From Acidobacteriota bacterium (GTDB lineage: Bacteria > Acidobacteriota > Vicinamibacteria > Vicinamibacterales > 2-12-FULL-66-21): 64,000 nucleotides of DNA. Below are positions 45,473-53,869 of this stretch, one piece after another. Both the position numbers and the translations under genes were made by a program. Below the pieces are notes generated by a model, which searched no databases, was not told the DNA's origin, and saw only the letters and a list, made by a program, of their open reading frames with translations. Positions within the stretch are counted from its first letter, which is position 1. Each line of letters opens with the position of its first letter. The stretch is taken from contig JACPDI010000010.1 of the NCBI GenBank assembly GCA_016184105.1, positions 111,820-175,819 of the forward strand, in the 5' to 3' direction.

Positions 45473-47233
45473 CTACGGGATCATCGACGGAAACACGTAC
45501 GCCTGCAGCATGACGATCACCGCCATGATCGTCGCCAGCGCCAGGCTGTGCCAGAAGACGAAGCGCAGAATTCGTCCTTCCTGACCCGTCTGCCCGGTCG
45601 CCGCCGTGGCGACGACGATGCTCTGGGCGTCGATCATCTTGCCCATGACGCCGCCGGTGCTGTTGGCGGTGGTGATGAGGATCGGGTTGAAGCCGAGCTG
45701 CTCGGCGGTGATTTTCTGCAGGCTTCCGAACAGCACGTTCGAGCTGGTGTCCGAACCGGTCAGCGCCACGCCGAGCCATCCGAGGAACGTCGCGAAAAAC
45801 GGGTAGAGCGCGCCCGTCTTCGTGAACGCCAGGCCGAGCGTCGCGTCCGTCCCGCCGTACCTGGTGACGAACCCCAGGGAGAGCATGAGCATGATCGTCG
45901 CGAGCGACGTGCGCATGCGCCGCAGCGTTCGGCCCGCCACCCTGACTGCGAGCGCGGCGGGGATGCGCAGGTAGAGGATTGTCGCGAGCGCCGCGAGCAG
46001 GATCGCGGTGCCCGTGGCCGACGCCCAATTCAGCGTGAACACCGCCGCTTCCGCCCGGCGGGCCCGGTACGCCGGATCGTCGAGGCGGGCGCGATCGACA
46101 GGGTCCGGCCGCACCGGATACTCGCGAAAGACGGTGCGGTGCAGGAGCGGCACTTCCCAGCTCGGCGCGAGGATCGGGCTCGACGCCGGCGGCCGGCCCG
46201 CGCGGTACCCTGCGAGTCCATCCGGCCCGCCGTTCAGCAGCGCTTTCACGGGCGCGAGGCCCCACAGCATCACGGCGGCGCTGAGGAATACCCATGGCAT
46301 CCATGCCCGCACGAGCGCCGCGCGCGGTGCGTGCTCGTCGGGACGGATCGCGAGGGCGGGGCCATCGTGTGCCGCATTGGGCCCGTCGGCGGTGGCGGGC
46401 TGCCACACGCGGCAGAAGAGCGCGAGCGCGGCGATGGACGTCAGCCCGCCGGCGATGTCCACCAGCTCCGGGCCGACGAAGTTGCTCCAGAGAAACTGCA
46501 CCGCGGCGAAGCTGCCGCCGCAGATCAGCACGGCGGGCCACACGCCGCGCAGCCCCCGCCATCCGCTCATCGCGACGACGAGCCATGCGGGCACAATCAC
46601 CGCGACGAATGGCAGCTGGCGTCCGGCCATCATCCCGAGCGTCTTCGCGTCCAGCCCGGTGACGGCTGCGAGCGTCAGGATCGGCGTTCCTATCGCGCCG
46701 AACGCGACGGGCGCCGTGTTCGCGATGAGCGACAGTCCGGCCGCGTGAAGCGGCCTGAATCCGAGGCCCATGAGGAGGGCCGAGCAGATCGCGACCGGCG
46801 TGCCGAATCCCGCCGCCCCCTCGATGAACGCGCCGAAGGAGAACGCCACGAGCAGGACCTGGATCCGCCGGTCGTTCGAGAGGCGGCCGACCGAGTGCTT
46901 GACGATCTCGAACTGGCCGGTTTCGACCGTCAGGTTGTAGAGGAAGACGGCGTTCAGGATGATCCAGCCGATCGGCAGGAAGCCGTAGGCCGCGCCGAAG
47001 GCGGCCGTTGCGGCGGCAGGCCCCGGCGGCATGCCGAAGACCGCCGTCGATGTCATAAGCGCGGCGGCCAGCGCGGAAAAGGCGGCCAGGTGCGCGCGCC
47101 ACTCGAGGACGCCGAGCGCGACCAGCAGCAGCACGATGGGGAGCGCCGCCACCAGCGTGCTGAGGAACGCGTTCCCGAGCGGATCGTAGGCCTGGATCCA
47201 GGACACCAGCAACCGCCATATTATGTCCCGCAT
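45473..47233 (-). CDS. lctP: L-lactate permease
   Basis: 586-residue LctP-family permease with about 13 helices. The family start YDPLGNAFLSTLVAALPIV, the pore-region motif FSFGAFIEGAAGFGTPVAI, LIANTAPVAFGAIGTPI, and the C-terminal block NSTGGVMGKMIDAQSI are all present. It imports lactate with protons and is divergent from lldD, so the two form a lactate-use pair. The first ATG overlaps that of lldD; a GTG at 47206 (VSWIQAYDPLGN) fits the family start better and would leave a short promoter region. Confidence 0.9.
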   Translation of the reverse strand: MRDIIWRLLVSWIQAYDPLGNAFLSTLVAALPIVLLLVALGVLEWRAHLAAFSALAAALMTSTAVFGMPPGPAAATAAFGAAYGFLPIGWIILNAVFLYNLTVETGQFEIVKHSVGRLSNDRRIQVLLVAFSFGAFIEGAAGFGTPVAICSALLMGLGFRPLHAAGLSLIANTAPVAFGAIGTPILTLAAVTGLDAKTLGMMAGRQLPFVAVIVPAWLVVAMSGWRGLRGVWPAVLICGGSFAAVQFLWSNFVGPELVDIAGGLTSIAALALFCRVWQPATADGPNAAHDGPALAIRPDEHAPRAALVRAWMPWVFLSAAVMLWGLAPVKALLNGGPDGLAGYRAGRPPASSPILAPSWEVPLLHRTVFREYPVRPDPVDRARLDDPAYRARRAEAAVFTLNWASATGTAILLAALATILYLRIPAALAVRVAGRTLRRMRTSLATIMLMLSLGFVTRYGGTDATLGLAFTKTGALYPFFATFLGWLGVALTGSDTSSNVLFGSLQKITAEQLGFNPILITTANSTGGVMGKMIDAQSIVVATAATGQTGQEGRILRFVFWHSLALATIMAVIVMLQAYVFPSMIP

Positions 47234-48410
47234 GCCTCACGCGCTCGCATCCCATCGCGCGGTCAACATCGAGGACCTGAGACGGGCCGCTCAACGCCGG
47301 CTGCCCCGCGCCGTCTTCGACTACATCGACGGCGGCGCCGACGCCGAGATCACGCTCCGCGCGAACTGCCGCGTCTTCGAGGAGATGGCGTTCCGGCCGC
47401 GGTCCGCCGTCGCGACCGCCGCCTGCGACATCCGCACAACCGTGCTGGGCCTTCCGCTTGCGCTTCCGATCCTGCTGGCGCCGGTCGGAAGCTGCCGGCT
47501 GTTCTATCCGCGCGGCGAAGAGGCGGCGGCGCGCGCGGCAGGGGAGGCCGGCACCGCCTGCATCCTCTCGACGCTCTCCGGCTCCCGGCTCGAGGACGTC
47601 AAGGCGGCGTCTCGAGGGCCGGTCTTCTACCAGCTTTACCTGCTCGGCGGCCGCGACGTGGCACTGGCGACGATCGAACGAGCGCGACAGGCGGGCATGT
47701 CCGCGCTCGTCGTCACGATCGACACACCGGTGGCGGGCCAGCGCGAGCGCGATCTGCGCAACGGCATGAAGCAGCTCACCGGCCCCGGGCTCTGGCCGAA
47801 GCTGCCCTTCCTCCCGCAGTTCCTCGCAAGGCCTCGCTGGCTGGCGGGGTTCCTGCGCGACGGCGGCCTGATGAACTTCCCCAACGTCGTGCTGCCCGAA
47901 GGGCCGATGCCGTACGCGGACGTCGGCGTGGCGCTCGAGCAGTCGATGACCAGCTGGCGCGATCTCAAATGGATCCGCGACGCGTGGCGCGGCCCCATCG
48001 TCGTCAAGGGGGTGCATACCGCAGACGATGCGCGGCGGGCGGTGGATGAGGGGGCGAGCGCGATCGTCGTGTCGAACCACGGTGGCAGGCAGCTGGACGG
48101 AGTGAGGCCCACGCTGGAAGTGCTGCCAGAAGCGGTGGAGGCGGCCGGCGGCCGCACCGAAGTGCTGCTCGACGGCGGCATCCGTCGCGGCAGCGATGTG
48201 GTCAAGGCGCTGTGCCTCGGCGCCCGGGCGGTGCTCGTCGGGCGTGCCTATGCGTACGGCCTGGGCGCGGCCGGCGGTCCCGGCGTCGCGCGCGCGATCG
48301 AGATCCTGCGCAGCGATCTGATCCGCACGATGAAGCTGCTCGGTTGCGGCTCACTCGCGGAACTGGACGCGTCCTACGTCGAGGCTCCGGCAAGGCACAG
48401 CTGGACGTGA
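47223..48410 (+). CDS. lldD: FMN-dependent L-lactate dehydrogenase
   Basis: 395-residue alpha-hydroxy-acid oxidase/dehydrogenase. FMN- and substrate-binding segments: VFDYIDGGADAEITLRAN, LPILLAPVGSCRLFYP, FYQLYLLGGRD, VVTIDTPVAGQRERDLRNG, IVVKGVHTADDA, VVSNHGGRQLDG (catalytic His) and LDGGIRRGSDVVKALCLGARAV. It oxidises lactate to pyruvate at the membrane. Divergent from lctP, sharing the start region; the ATG at 47223 or that at 47232 could be used. It is followed 26 bases later by the IMPDH-like gene. Confidence 0.9.
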   Translation: MSRMPHALASHRAVNIEDLRRAAQRRLPRAVFDYIDGGADAEITLRANCRVFEEMAFRPRSAVATAACDIRTTVLGLPLALPILLAPVGSCRLFYPRGEEAAARAAGEAGTACILSTLSGSRLEDVKAASRGPVFYQLYLLGGRDVALATIERARQAGMSALVVTIDTPVAGQRERDLRNGMKQLTGPGLWPKLPFLPQFLARPRWLAGFLRDGGLMNFPNVVLPEGPMPYADVGVALEQSMTSWRDLKWIRDAWRGPIVVKGVHTADDARRAVDEGASAIVVSNHGGRQLDGVRPTLEVLPEAVEAAGGRTEVLLDGGIRRGSDVVKALCLGARAVLVGRAYAYGLGAAGGPGVARAIEILRSDLIRTMKLLGCGSLAELDASYVEAPARHSWT

Positions 48411-48435
48411 ACCCGATTGACGTATCCTTCCCCGT

Positions 48436-49938
48436 ATGGATTCCTCCCGCTGGCTCCTGGATTCGGTCCAGGGCTGCACGTTTGACGACTTCATCCTCAA
48501 GCCGCAGTTCAGCGTGGTCGAGCGGCGCGATCCGGCGCGGCTCGACCTCAGCGCCCGGCTGTCGCGGCACATCACGCTGAAGCGGCCGATCGTGTCGGCC
48601 AACATGGACACGGTCACGCGGGCGCCGATGGCGGTCGTGCAGGCGGAGGAAGGGGGCATCGGCATCATCGACCGCGGGTTCCGGAGCGGCGACATCGAGC
48701 CGCAGGTCCGGGAGGTCGAAAAGGTCAAGCGCACCCAGCACGGCATCATTTTCGATCCGTACACGATCACGCCCGGCGCCACGCTGGCCGAGGCGCGCGC
48801 CATCATGGAGGCGTCGCATGTCGGCACGCTCGTGGTCGTGGACGCCGGCCGGAAGCTGCAGGGGCTGCTGACACAGCGCGACGTCCGCTTCGTTCCGGGG
48901 GCGGGACACGTAGCCGAGCGGATGACCCCCACGGCCAAGCTGGTCACGCACGAAGGGGAAATCTCGATTGCCGCCGCCGAGCGCGTCATGATCGAGCGGA
49001 AGATCAAGAAGCTTCCGCTCGTTGACGCCGGCGGCCGCCTGCTCGGGCTGATCACCGCCAAGGACATCATCAAGCACCAGCGGGCGCCCTTCTCCACGCG
49101 CGACAGCCAGGGGCGGCTGCGCGTGGGCGCCGCGATCGGCGCCAAGGGGGATTATCTCGAGCGCGCCGCAGAGCTGATCAAGGCCGGCGTGGACGTCATC
49201 GTGATCGACATCGCTCACGGGCACTCGGCCGTGATGGAGCGGGCGATCGAGCAGTTCCGGAAGCGCTTTGGCGGCTTCGAGCTGATTGCCGGGAACGTGG
49301 CGACGGCGGACGGCGCGACGTTCCTCAGGGAGCGCGGCGTCGACGGCATCAAGGTCGGCATCGGGCCCGGGGGCGGGTGCACCACGCGGCTCACGACGTC
49401 GTTCGGCGTGCCGCAGCTGCAGGCGCTCGTCGAGTGTCGCGCGGCGGCGGGGCTCGGTCCCGATGCACTGCCGATCGTCGCCGACGGCGGCGTGAAGCGT
49501 GACGGCTCCATCGCCCTTGCGCTCCTGTTCGGCGGCGACACGGTGATGCTGGGCAGCGCGTTCGCGGGCACCCTCGAGACACCGGGGGACGTCGTGCAGA
49601 AGTCGGTGCTGCTGCCCGAGTCACAGAAGACGGTGAAGGTCCCGTTCAAGGTGCTGCGGGGCATGGCGTCAATCGGCGCCATCAAGGATCGCCTGGACGT
49701 CGAAGACGCCGACCAGGTGGACGTGGAGGCGCTCGGCGCGGAAGGCATGGAGATCAGCGTGCCGGTGCGCGGATCGGCGCGGCCGGTCATCTACGACATG
49801 CTGAAACACCTGTGCTCGTCGGTCAGCTACGGGGGCGCTTCGTCGCTGCAGGAGTTCCGGGGGATGTTCTGGAAGGATCCGCGGCGCTTCGTCGTCAAAC
49901 AAAGCGCCGCGGCGCGACGCGAATCGTACGAGCGGTAA
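48436..49938 (+). CDS. guaB: IMP dehydrogenase/GMP reductase family protein
   Basis: 500-residue TIM-barrel oxidoreductase with two CBS domains (about 105-215) inserted in the IMPDH fold. The catalytic Cys315 is in GIGPGGGCTTR, the NAD/IMP sites ADGGVKRDGSIALALLFG and LRGMASIGA are present. The usual IMPDH arginine-tyrosine pair of the mobile flap (DRYF) is missing: the sequence reads KDRLDVEDADQVDVEALGAEG. Actinobacterial GuaB1 proteins with CBS domains are GMP reductases, so this protein could be one. If it is the only IMPDH, it would be an unusual form. Confidence 0.78.
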   Translation: MDSSRWLLDSVQGCTFDDFILKPQFSVVERRDPARLDLSARLSRHITLKRPIVSANMDTVTRAPMAVVQAEEGGIGIIDRGFRSGDIEPQVREVEKVKRTQHGIIFDPYTITPGATLAEARAIMEASHVGTLVVVDAGRKLQGLLTQRDVRFVPGAGHVAERMTPTAKLVTHEGEISIAAAERVMIERKIKKLPLVDAGGRLLGLITAKDIIKHQRAPFSTRDSQGRLRVGAAIGAKGDYLERAAELIKAGVDVIVIDIAHGHSAVMERAIEQFRKRFGGFELIAGNVATADGATFLRERGVDGIKVGIGPGGGCTTRLTTSFGVPQLQALVECRAAAGLGPDALPIVADGGVKRDGSIALALLFGGDTVMLGSAFAGTLETPGDVVQKSVLLPESQKTVKVPFKVLRGMASIGAIKDRLDVEDADQVDVEALGAEGMEISVPVRGSARPVIYDMLKHLCSSVSYGGASSLQEFRGMFWKDPRRFVVKQSAAARRESYER

Positions 49939-49976
49939 CTGCTTCTGCGCGTTCCGCGCGCTCCGCGGTGCGTCTG

Positions 49977-50408
49977 TTACTGGCTGACCGGACTGGCGCA
50001 GAACCTGTCGAATGCGGCGCGCAGTTCGTCCGCAATTTCCTGCGCGCTGCGGATCTCGATGTTCTTGCGCTCCATCATGTACAACAGCTCGCCGTCCTTC
50101 AGCAGCGCCACCGACGGCGACGAGGACGGATAGCCGGCGAAGTACTCGCGTGCACGCGCGGTGGCTTCGGTGTCCGCGCCGGCGAACACCGTCGCGAGCA
50201 CGTCCGGCTTCGCGGCGTGCGTCAGGGCATCGGCGATCCCTGGGCGCGCCCGCCCGGCGGCGCAGCCGCACACCGAGTTCACCACCACCATCACCACACC
50301 GTTCTGCTTGACGACGCGATCGACATCCGCGGCGGTCTTCAGCTCGCGGAACCCCAGCCGCGTGAGCTCTTCACGCATCGGCTGGGTCAGAAAGTCGGGA
50401 TAGCCCAC
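49977..50408 (-). CDS. Bacilliredoxin (BrxA/BrxB, YphP-like)
   Basis: 143-residue thioredoxin-fold protein of the bacilliredoxin family, with the active-site sequence NSVCGCAAGRARPG (the CGC pair) and SSSPSVALLKDGELLYMMER in the C-terminal half. Bacilliredoxins remove bacillithiol from protein cysteines; whether this organism makes bacillithiol cannot be told here. It is in line with the following YbaK gene on the same strand, but with a short gap. Confidence 0.85.
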   Translation of the reverse strand: MGYPDFLTQPMREELTRLGFRELKTAADVDRVVKQNGVVMVVVNSVCGCAAGRARPGIADALTHAAKPDVLATVFAGADTEATARAREYFAGYPSSSPSVALLKDGELLYMMERKNIEIRSAQEIADELRAAFDRFCASPVSQ

Positions 50409-50436
50409 TGTCTCCTCCAGCGACCATTATAAGTAT

Positions 50437-50928
50437 TCAGAGCTGCACAAATCTCACCACGTTCCCGCGGTGCTGGAGGAAGCGGTCGAAATCCGCCCAC
50501 GAGAGCACGATCGTGGCCGTGTTGATGTTGGGATGGAATGCGACGGCGCCCGATTGACGCAGCGTCGCGTCGATGACGACGCGGACGTCGTTCGCGGCCG
50601 GGTGTATCAGGCCGAACGGCGAAACCGATCCCGGCGTCAACCCGAGATAGGTCGCGAGCCGCTCCGGAGAGGCGAAGCTCAATCGGTCTTCGTTCAGGCT
50701 TGCGGTGACCGACGCGATGTCCACCGGCTGGGTGCTTTCCGCGATCAGGAGGTAGTGCGTGACCCCCTTCTTGTTCCGCAGGAACAGGTTCTTGCAGTGC
50801 GTCGCCGGGATCGACGCCCAGTGCTGCTGCGCCTCCTCGACGGTGAACACCGGCGGGTGCTCGTAGCGGGTATAGGGGATGTGCAGTTCATCGAGCACGC
50901 GGTAGACAGGTTCTTCATTCGGATGCAT
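50437..50928 (-). CDS. YbaK/ProX-type aminoacyl-tRNA deacylase
   Basis: 163-residue editing-domain protein of the YbaK/ProXp group that hydrolyses mischarged tRNAs (for ProX, Ala-tRNAPro). Recognisable segments: YTRYEHPPVFTVEEAQQH, CKNLFLRNKKGVTHYL and PGSVSPFGL, then the end segment VAFHPNINTATI. The KNLFLRNKK motif with a conserved lysine marks the family. It lies 3 bases after the stop-side of the DUF5916 gene on the same strand. Confidence 0.85.
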   Translation of the reverse strand: MHPNEEPVYRVLDELHIPYTRYEHPPVFTVEEAQQHWASIPATHCKNLFLRNKKGVTHYLLIAESTQPVDIASVTASLNEDRLSFASPERLATYLGLTPGSVSPFGLIHPAANDVRVVIDATLRQSGAVAFHPNINTATIVLSWADFDRFLQHRGNVVRFVQL

Positions 50929-50931
50929 TGC

Positions 50932-53268
50932 CTAAATCCTGAACAAGTAACCGATCTTCACGAAGAACCCATCCCGCAACCGTTCAAGTTCGTTGAACCG
51001 CAGCGGCTGGGGCTCGGTCAGCGTGCTGCCATAACCCGCGAACACGACCGTGCCGGGCGTGGGCTGGTACGAGAACAGCCAGTCGTTTCGGAATTGGTTG
51101 CGCGAGAACCCGCGCGCGGGACGGTACGTGCCGGTGGACCGGTCGCGAATCACGATTGGGAGGTTCGTGCGGGTGTCGTCACGCAAATCGTCCTGTTCGT
51201 TCGCATCGTACTCGCCAATCCAGCGCAGGAAGATCGCGCGCGTGAGCTGGTACTCCACCTTCAGCCGCGGGATGCGACGGCGGCCGACGAGGCTGTTGTC
51301 GCTGCGCCGCCGGTACTGCTGGAGCTGATACTGCGGGTTGACGCGGAGCTGCTGTGTCGGCCGCCAGTCCACCCCGTAGCGCGCAAAGACGATGTCGGCG
51401 CTGGCCCACTCGAAGAAGTTCTCGTCGCGCCCCCAGATGAGGAAGACGTTGCCCGACACCGTGGAGAAGCGTGGCGTGGTGAGCTGCACGACGTAGTCAA
51501 GGTTGCCCAGGTCGGGCGTGCCGGTGAACGGCAGGATCTCCGTCGATCCGTCCGCCCGCGCGCGCTGCAATCCGTAGTCGGCGTAGAACTCCTCGTCGTA
51601 CCCAAAGGTCTCGACGAGGACCGAGCCGGTGGCGCGCCAGCCGCCGCGCAGCACGACGTTGTTGTTCCAGTGGAACTTGCGGTCCTGCGCTCCGCGGCCG
51701 TTCACGAAGTCGTCATACTGCCACGTGCCGTCGAGCACGAAGTCGGTCGTCCAGCTCTCGAGGGGAGCGCCGCGGCGGCCGTAGAACGTGAGCCGGTGAT
51801 CGATCGTGGCGAGCGCGACCCCCGTGCGGGACAAAAACCCGCTGTCGGCGCGGAAATTGCGGTCGATGCCGCGCAGCGAGTACAGGAATCCGAAGCGCCG
51901 GCCGTCGCGGTTGAGCGACACGTCCCAGAGCGGAGCGGACGTCGCGACGCCCTTGCGGGCCGTGCGGCTCACGGCGGCCTGGACCTGCAGGCGGTACAGC
52001 TTGCGGAACGTCATGCGCGAATCCGCGGCGAGCACGCGGTTCGAGTCCGGCCCGTCGATGCGATCGGTGTAGACGATCGCCGCGCGCGTGCTGGCGTTCA
52101 GGTCCCGCTGGATCCGCGCGATGGTGAAGACGGGATGGCTGCCGTGCGCGGACGTGCTGCGGTCATCGACGGCGGTCAGCAGCGCGACGCCAGCGCCGGA
52201 GGTATGGCCGGTGATCTTCGCAGAGGCGAGCGGCGAGACAATGCGCCGCGTGTAGATCAGGTTGTTCGGCGTCGTGAACTGTTCGATGCCGTCGAGAAAG
52301 AACGGCCGCTTTTCGGCGAAGAAGAGCGCCGATCGCGGATCGAAGACGAACTGTCCCGCGTCCGCCTCGACCTGTGAGAAGTCCGGGTTGATCGTGCCGT
52401 TGAGCGTGAGGTTGCTCGTGAGCCCCCAGCGGACGTTGCCGCCGAACTCCGGCGCGCCGCCGTCGTACGCCCAGCGCCCGGCGTCCGGCGCGCCGTCGAT
52501 CCGCGACGTCACCGCGGGATTGAGATCCAGGACCAGGCCGCGCCTCAATTCGGTGAGACCGCGCAATCGCCCTGACTGCGCCAGGAAAGACGCGGACGCG
52601 CGGCGCGCCGGCGCCCAACTGTCCTCGCGGCCGTTGCTCTGGATCTTCCGGACGACGTGGATGCCCCAGTCCTGTGTCAGCGACGACTGGTAGCGCAGGC
52701 TCTTGAAGGGAATCCGCACCTCGACCTCGTAGCCTGCATCCGTGAGCCGTCCCTTCGACTGGTACACGAAGTCGGGGCTGAGGTCCACCGCCTCGCGCCC
52801 GGTGCTCAGGCCATCGAACCCGCGCGACACGCCGCGCGTGCCCTCGGTGAGCGCGCCGTCCGCCTGCACGCCGAGCGGATTCACGGCGAACATGAACGCC
52901 TGGCGGCCGTCGTTGAACGTGCCCAGGAAGATCTGGATCTGATCCTCGGTGTCGAGCCGGTCGCGATCGGCGAGCGTCGCGCGCACCGTTCCGGGCGGCG
53001 CCGACGCGCGAATCCCGAAGTGGATCGCCGTCGGCGAATACCACGCCAGCACGATGGTGGGCTGCTCGGCGGGCAGGTTGTCCACCGGCGCGTATTGGGA
53101 AAAGTCGGTGAGCGAGGCGGCGTCGTTCCAGACCGGCTCGTCGAGACGGCCGTCGACCTCCACGCCGGCCTCGAAGCGCGGAATGACGACGTCGAGTTTG
53201 CCCTCCCGCCCGCTGTGCACGGGGGCGGCGGAGGCGAGAAGTCCCGCGAGAACTCCCGCGAAAAACAT
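50932..53268 (-). CDS. DUF5916-type outer membrane protein with CBM9-like domain
   Basis: 778-residue exported protein (signal peptide FFAGVLAGLLASAAPVHS). Residues about 30-220 look like a family-9 carbohydrate-binding fold (VDGRLDEPVWNDAASLTDF). The rest is a beta-barrel domain with many aromatic-alternating strands (NFEFFEW-type repeats and the C-terminal strand FFVKIGYLFRI, ending in an aromatic-x-I pattern for BAM insertion). DUF5916 proteins are widespread in Bacteroidota and Acidobacteriota; their cargo or substrate is not known. The ATG at 53268 was chosen from the signal peptide. Confidence 0.85.
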   Translation of the reverse strand: MFFAGVLAGLLASAAPVHSGREGKLDVVIPRFEAGVEVDGRLDEPVWNDAASLTDFSQYAPVDNLPAEQPTIVLAWYSPTAIHFGIRASAPPGTVRATLADRDRLDTEDQIQIFLGTFNDGRQAFMFAVNPLGVQADGALTEGTRGVSRGFDGLSTGREAVDLSPDFVYQSKGRLTDAGYEVEVRIPFKSLRYQSSLTQDWGIHVVRKIQSNGREDSWAPARRASASFLAQSGRLRGLTELRRGLVLDLNPAVTSRIDGAPDAGRWAYDGGAPEFGGNVRWGLTSNLTLNGTINPDFSQVEADAGQFVFDPRSALFFAEKRPFFLDGIEQFTTPNNLIYTRRIVSPLASAKITGHTSGAGVALLTAVDDRSTSAHGSHPVFTIARIQRDLNASTRAAIVYTDRIDGPDSNRVLAADSRMTFRKLYRLQVQAAVSRTARKGVATSAPLWDVSLNRDGRRFGFLYSLRGIDRNFRADSGFLSRTGVALATIDHRLTFYGRRGAPLESWTTDFVLDGTWQYDDFVNGRGAQDRKFHWNNNVVLRGGWRATGSVLVETFGYDEEFYADYGLQRARADGSTEILPFTGTPDLGNLDYVVQLTTPRFSTVSGNVFLIWGRDENFFEWASADIVFARYGVDWRPTQQLRVNPQYQLQQYRRRSDNSLVGRRRIPRLKVEYQLTRAIFLRWIGEYDANEQDDLRDDTRTNLPIVIRDRSTGTYRPARGFSRNQFRNDWLFSYQPTPGTVVFAGYGSTLTEPQPLRFNELERLRDGFFVKIGYLFRI

Positions 53269-53340
53269 GGGTGGGGAGAATAACACGCCGGCACACGCCA
53301 CGCGACGAACAGCGGCCGTCCCGGGATCGTTTGAGCCTAT

Positions 53341-53859
53341 ATGCTCCAGGACCTCCGCTACGCGCCGCGCTCGCTCCGGCGCCACAGGGGCGTCACGGCC
53401 ATCGCGGTCATCTGCATGGCGCTCGGCATCGGCGTGAACGCCATGACCTTCAGCACGGTGGACGGCGTGCTCCTCCAGCCGTTTCCGTTTGCCGATCCCG
53501 AACGCATCGCGGGTGTTCGGTCGCGGAGCCGCGACGCCGGCGTCAACCGCTCGACTCTTTCCTATCCCGACCTCCTCGATCTGCGCCGGCGCGCGCGTAC
53601 CCTCGACGCGGTGGCGCGGGTGACGTTCCGCAGCCTCGCGGTGAGCGACGGCCGCGCCGAGCCCGAGCGCGTCGCCGGAGGGCTGATCACGTCGGACCCC
53701 GACGATCACGAAACGCCGTTTCTGCTCGTCCTGGCGCTCTACGAACTGAAGGCGATTGAGAAGGACGCGAGCGCGAACGCGCTGTTCGACGCTCGCGCGC
53801 GGCGGTACGTGGAACGCGGCGGCCCGAGGCAGGCGCTCGTCGCGCGCCGGTTGAAGTAA
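53341..53859 (+). pseudogene. ADOP permease head fused to an unrelated tail
   Basis: The first 115 or so residues match the N-terminus of MacB-like ADOP permeases: DLRYAPRSLRRHRGVTAIAV, a transmembrane helix at about 18-38, and DGVLLQPFPFADPERIAGVR. After GGLIT (about base 53690) the sequence changes to ETPFLLVLALYELKAIEKDA and ends after 172 residues; a complete permease has about 800. The C-terminal 55 residues belong to another, unidentified gene that has lost its start. A deletion joined the two in frame. Transport function is impossible. Confidence 0.7.
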
Positions 53860-53869
53860 TTCACCGACC

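Noticed and set aside
45426..48080. An 884-codon minus-strand frame overlapping lctP and lldD
   Set aside because: Its first part is antisense to lldD and the rest is another frame of lctP; neither has a recognisable domain, unlike the lctP and lldD frames themselves.
50470..52377. A 635-codon plus-strand frame inside the YbaK and DUF5916 genes
   Set aside because: It is antisense to both genes, lacks domains and is arginine/valine-rich as expected for an antisense frame at this GC.
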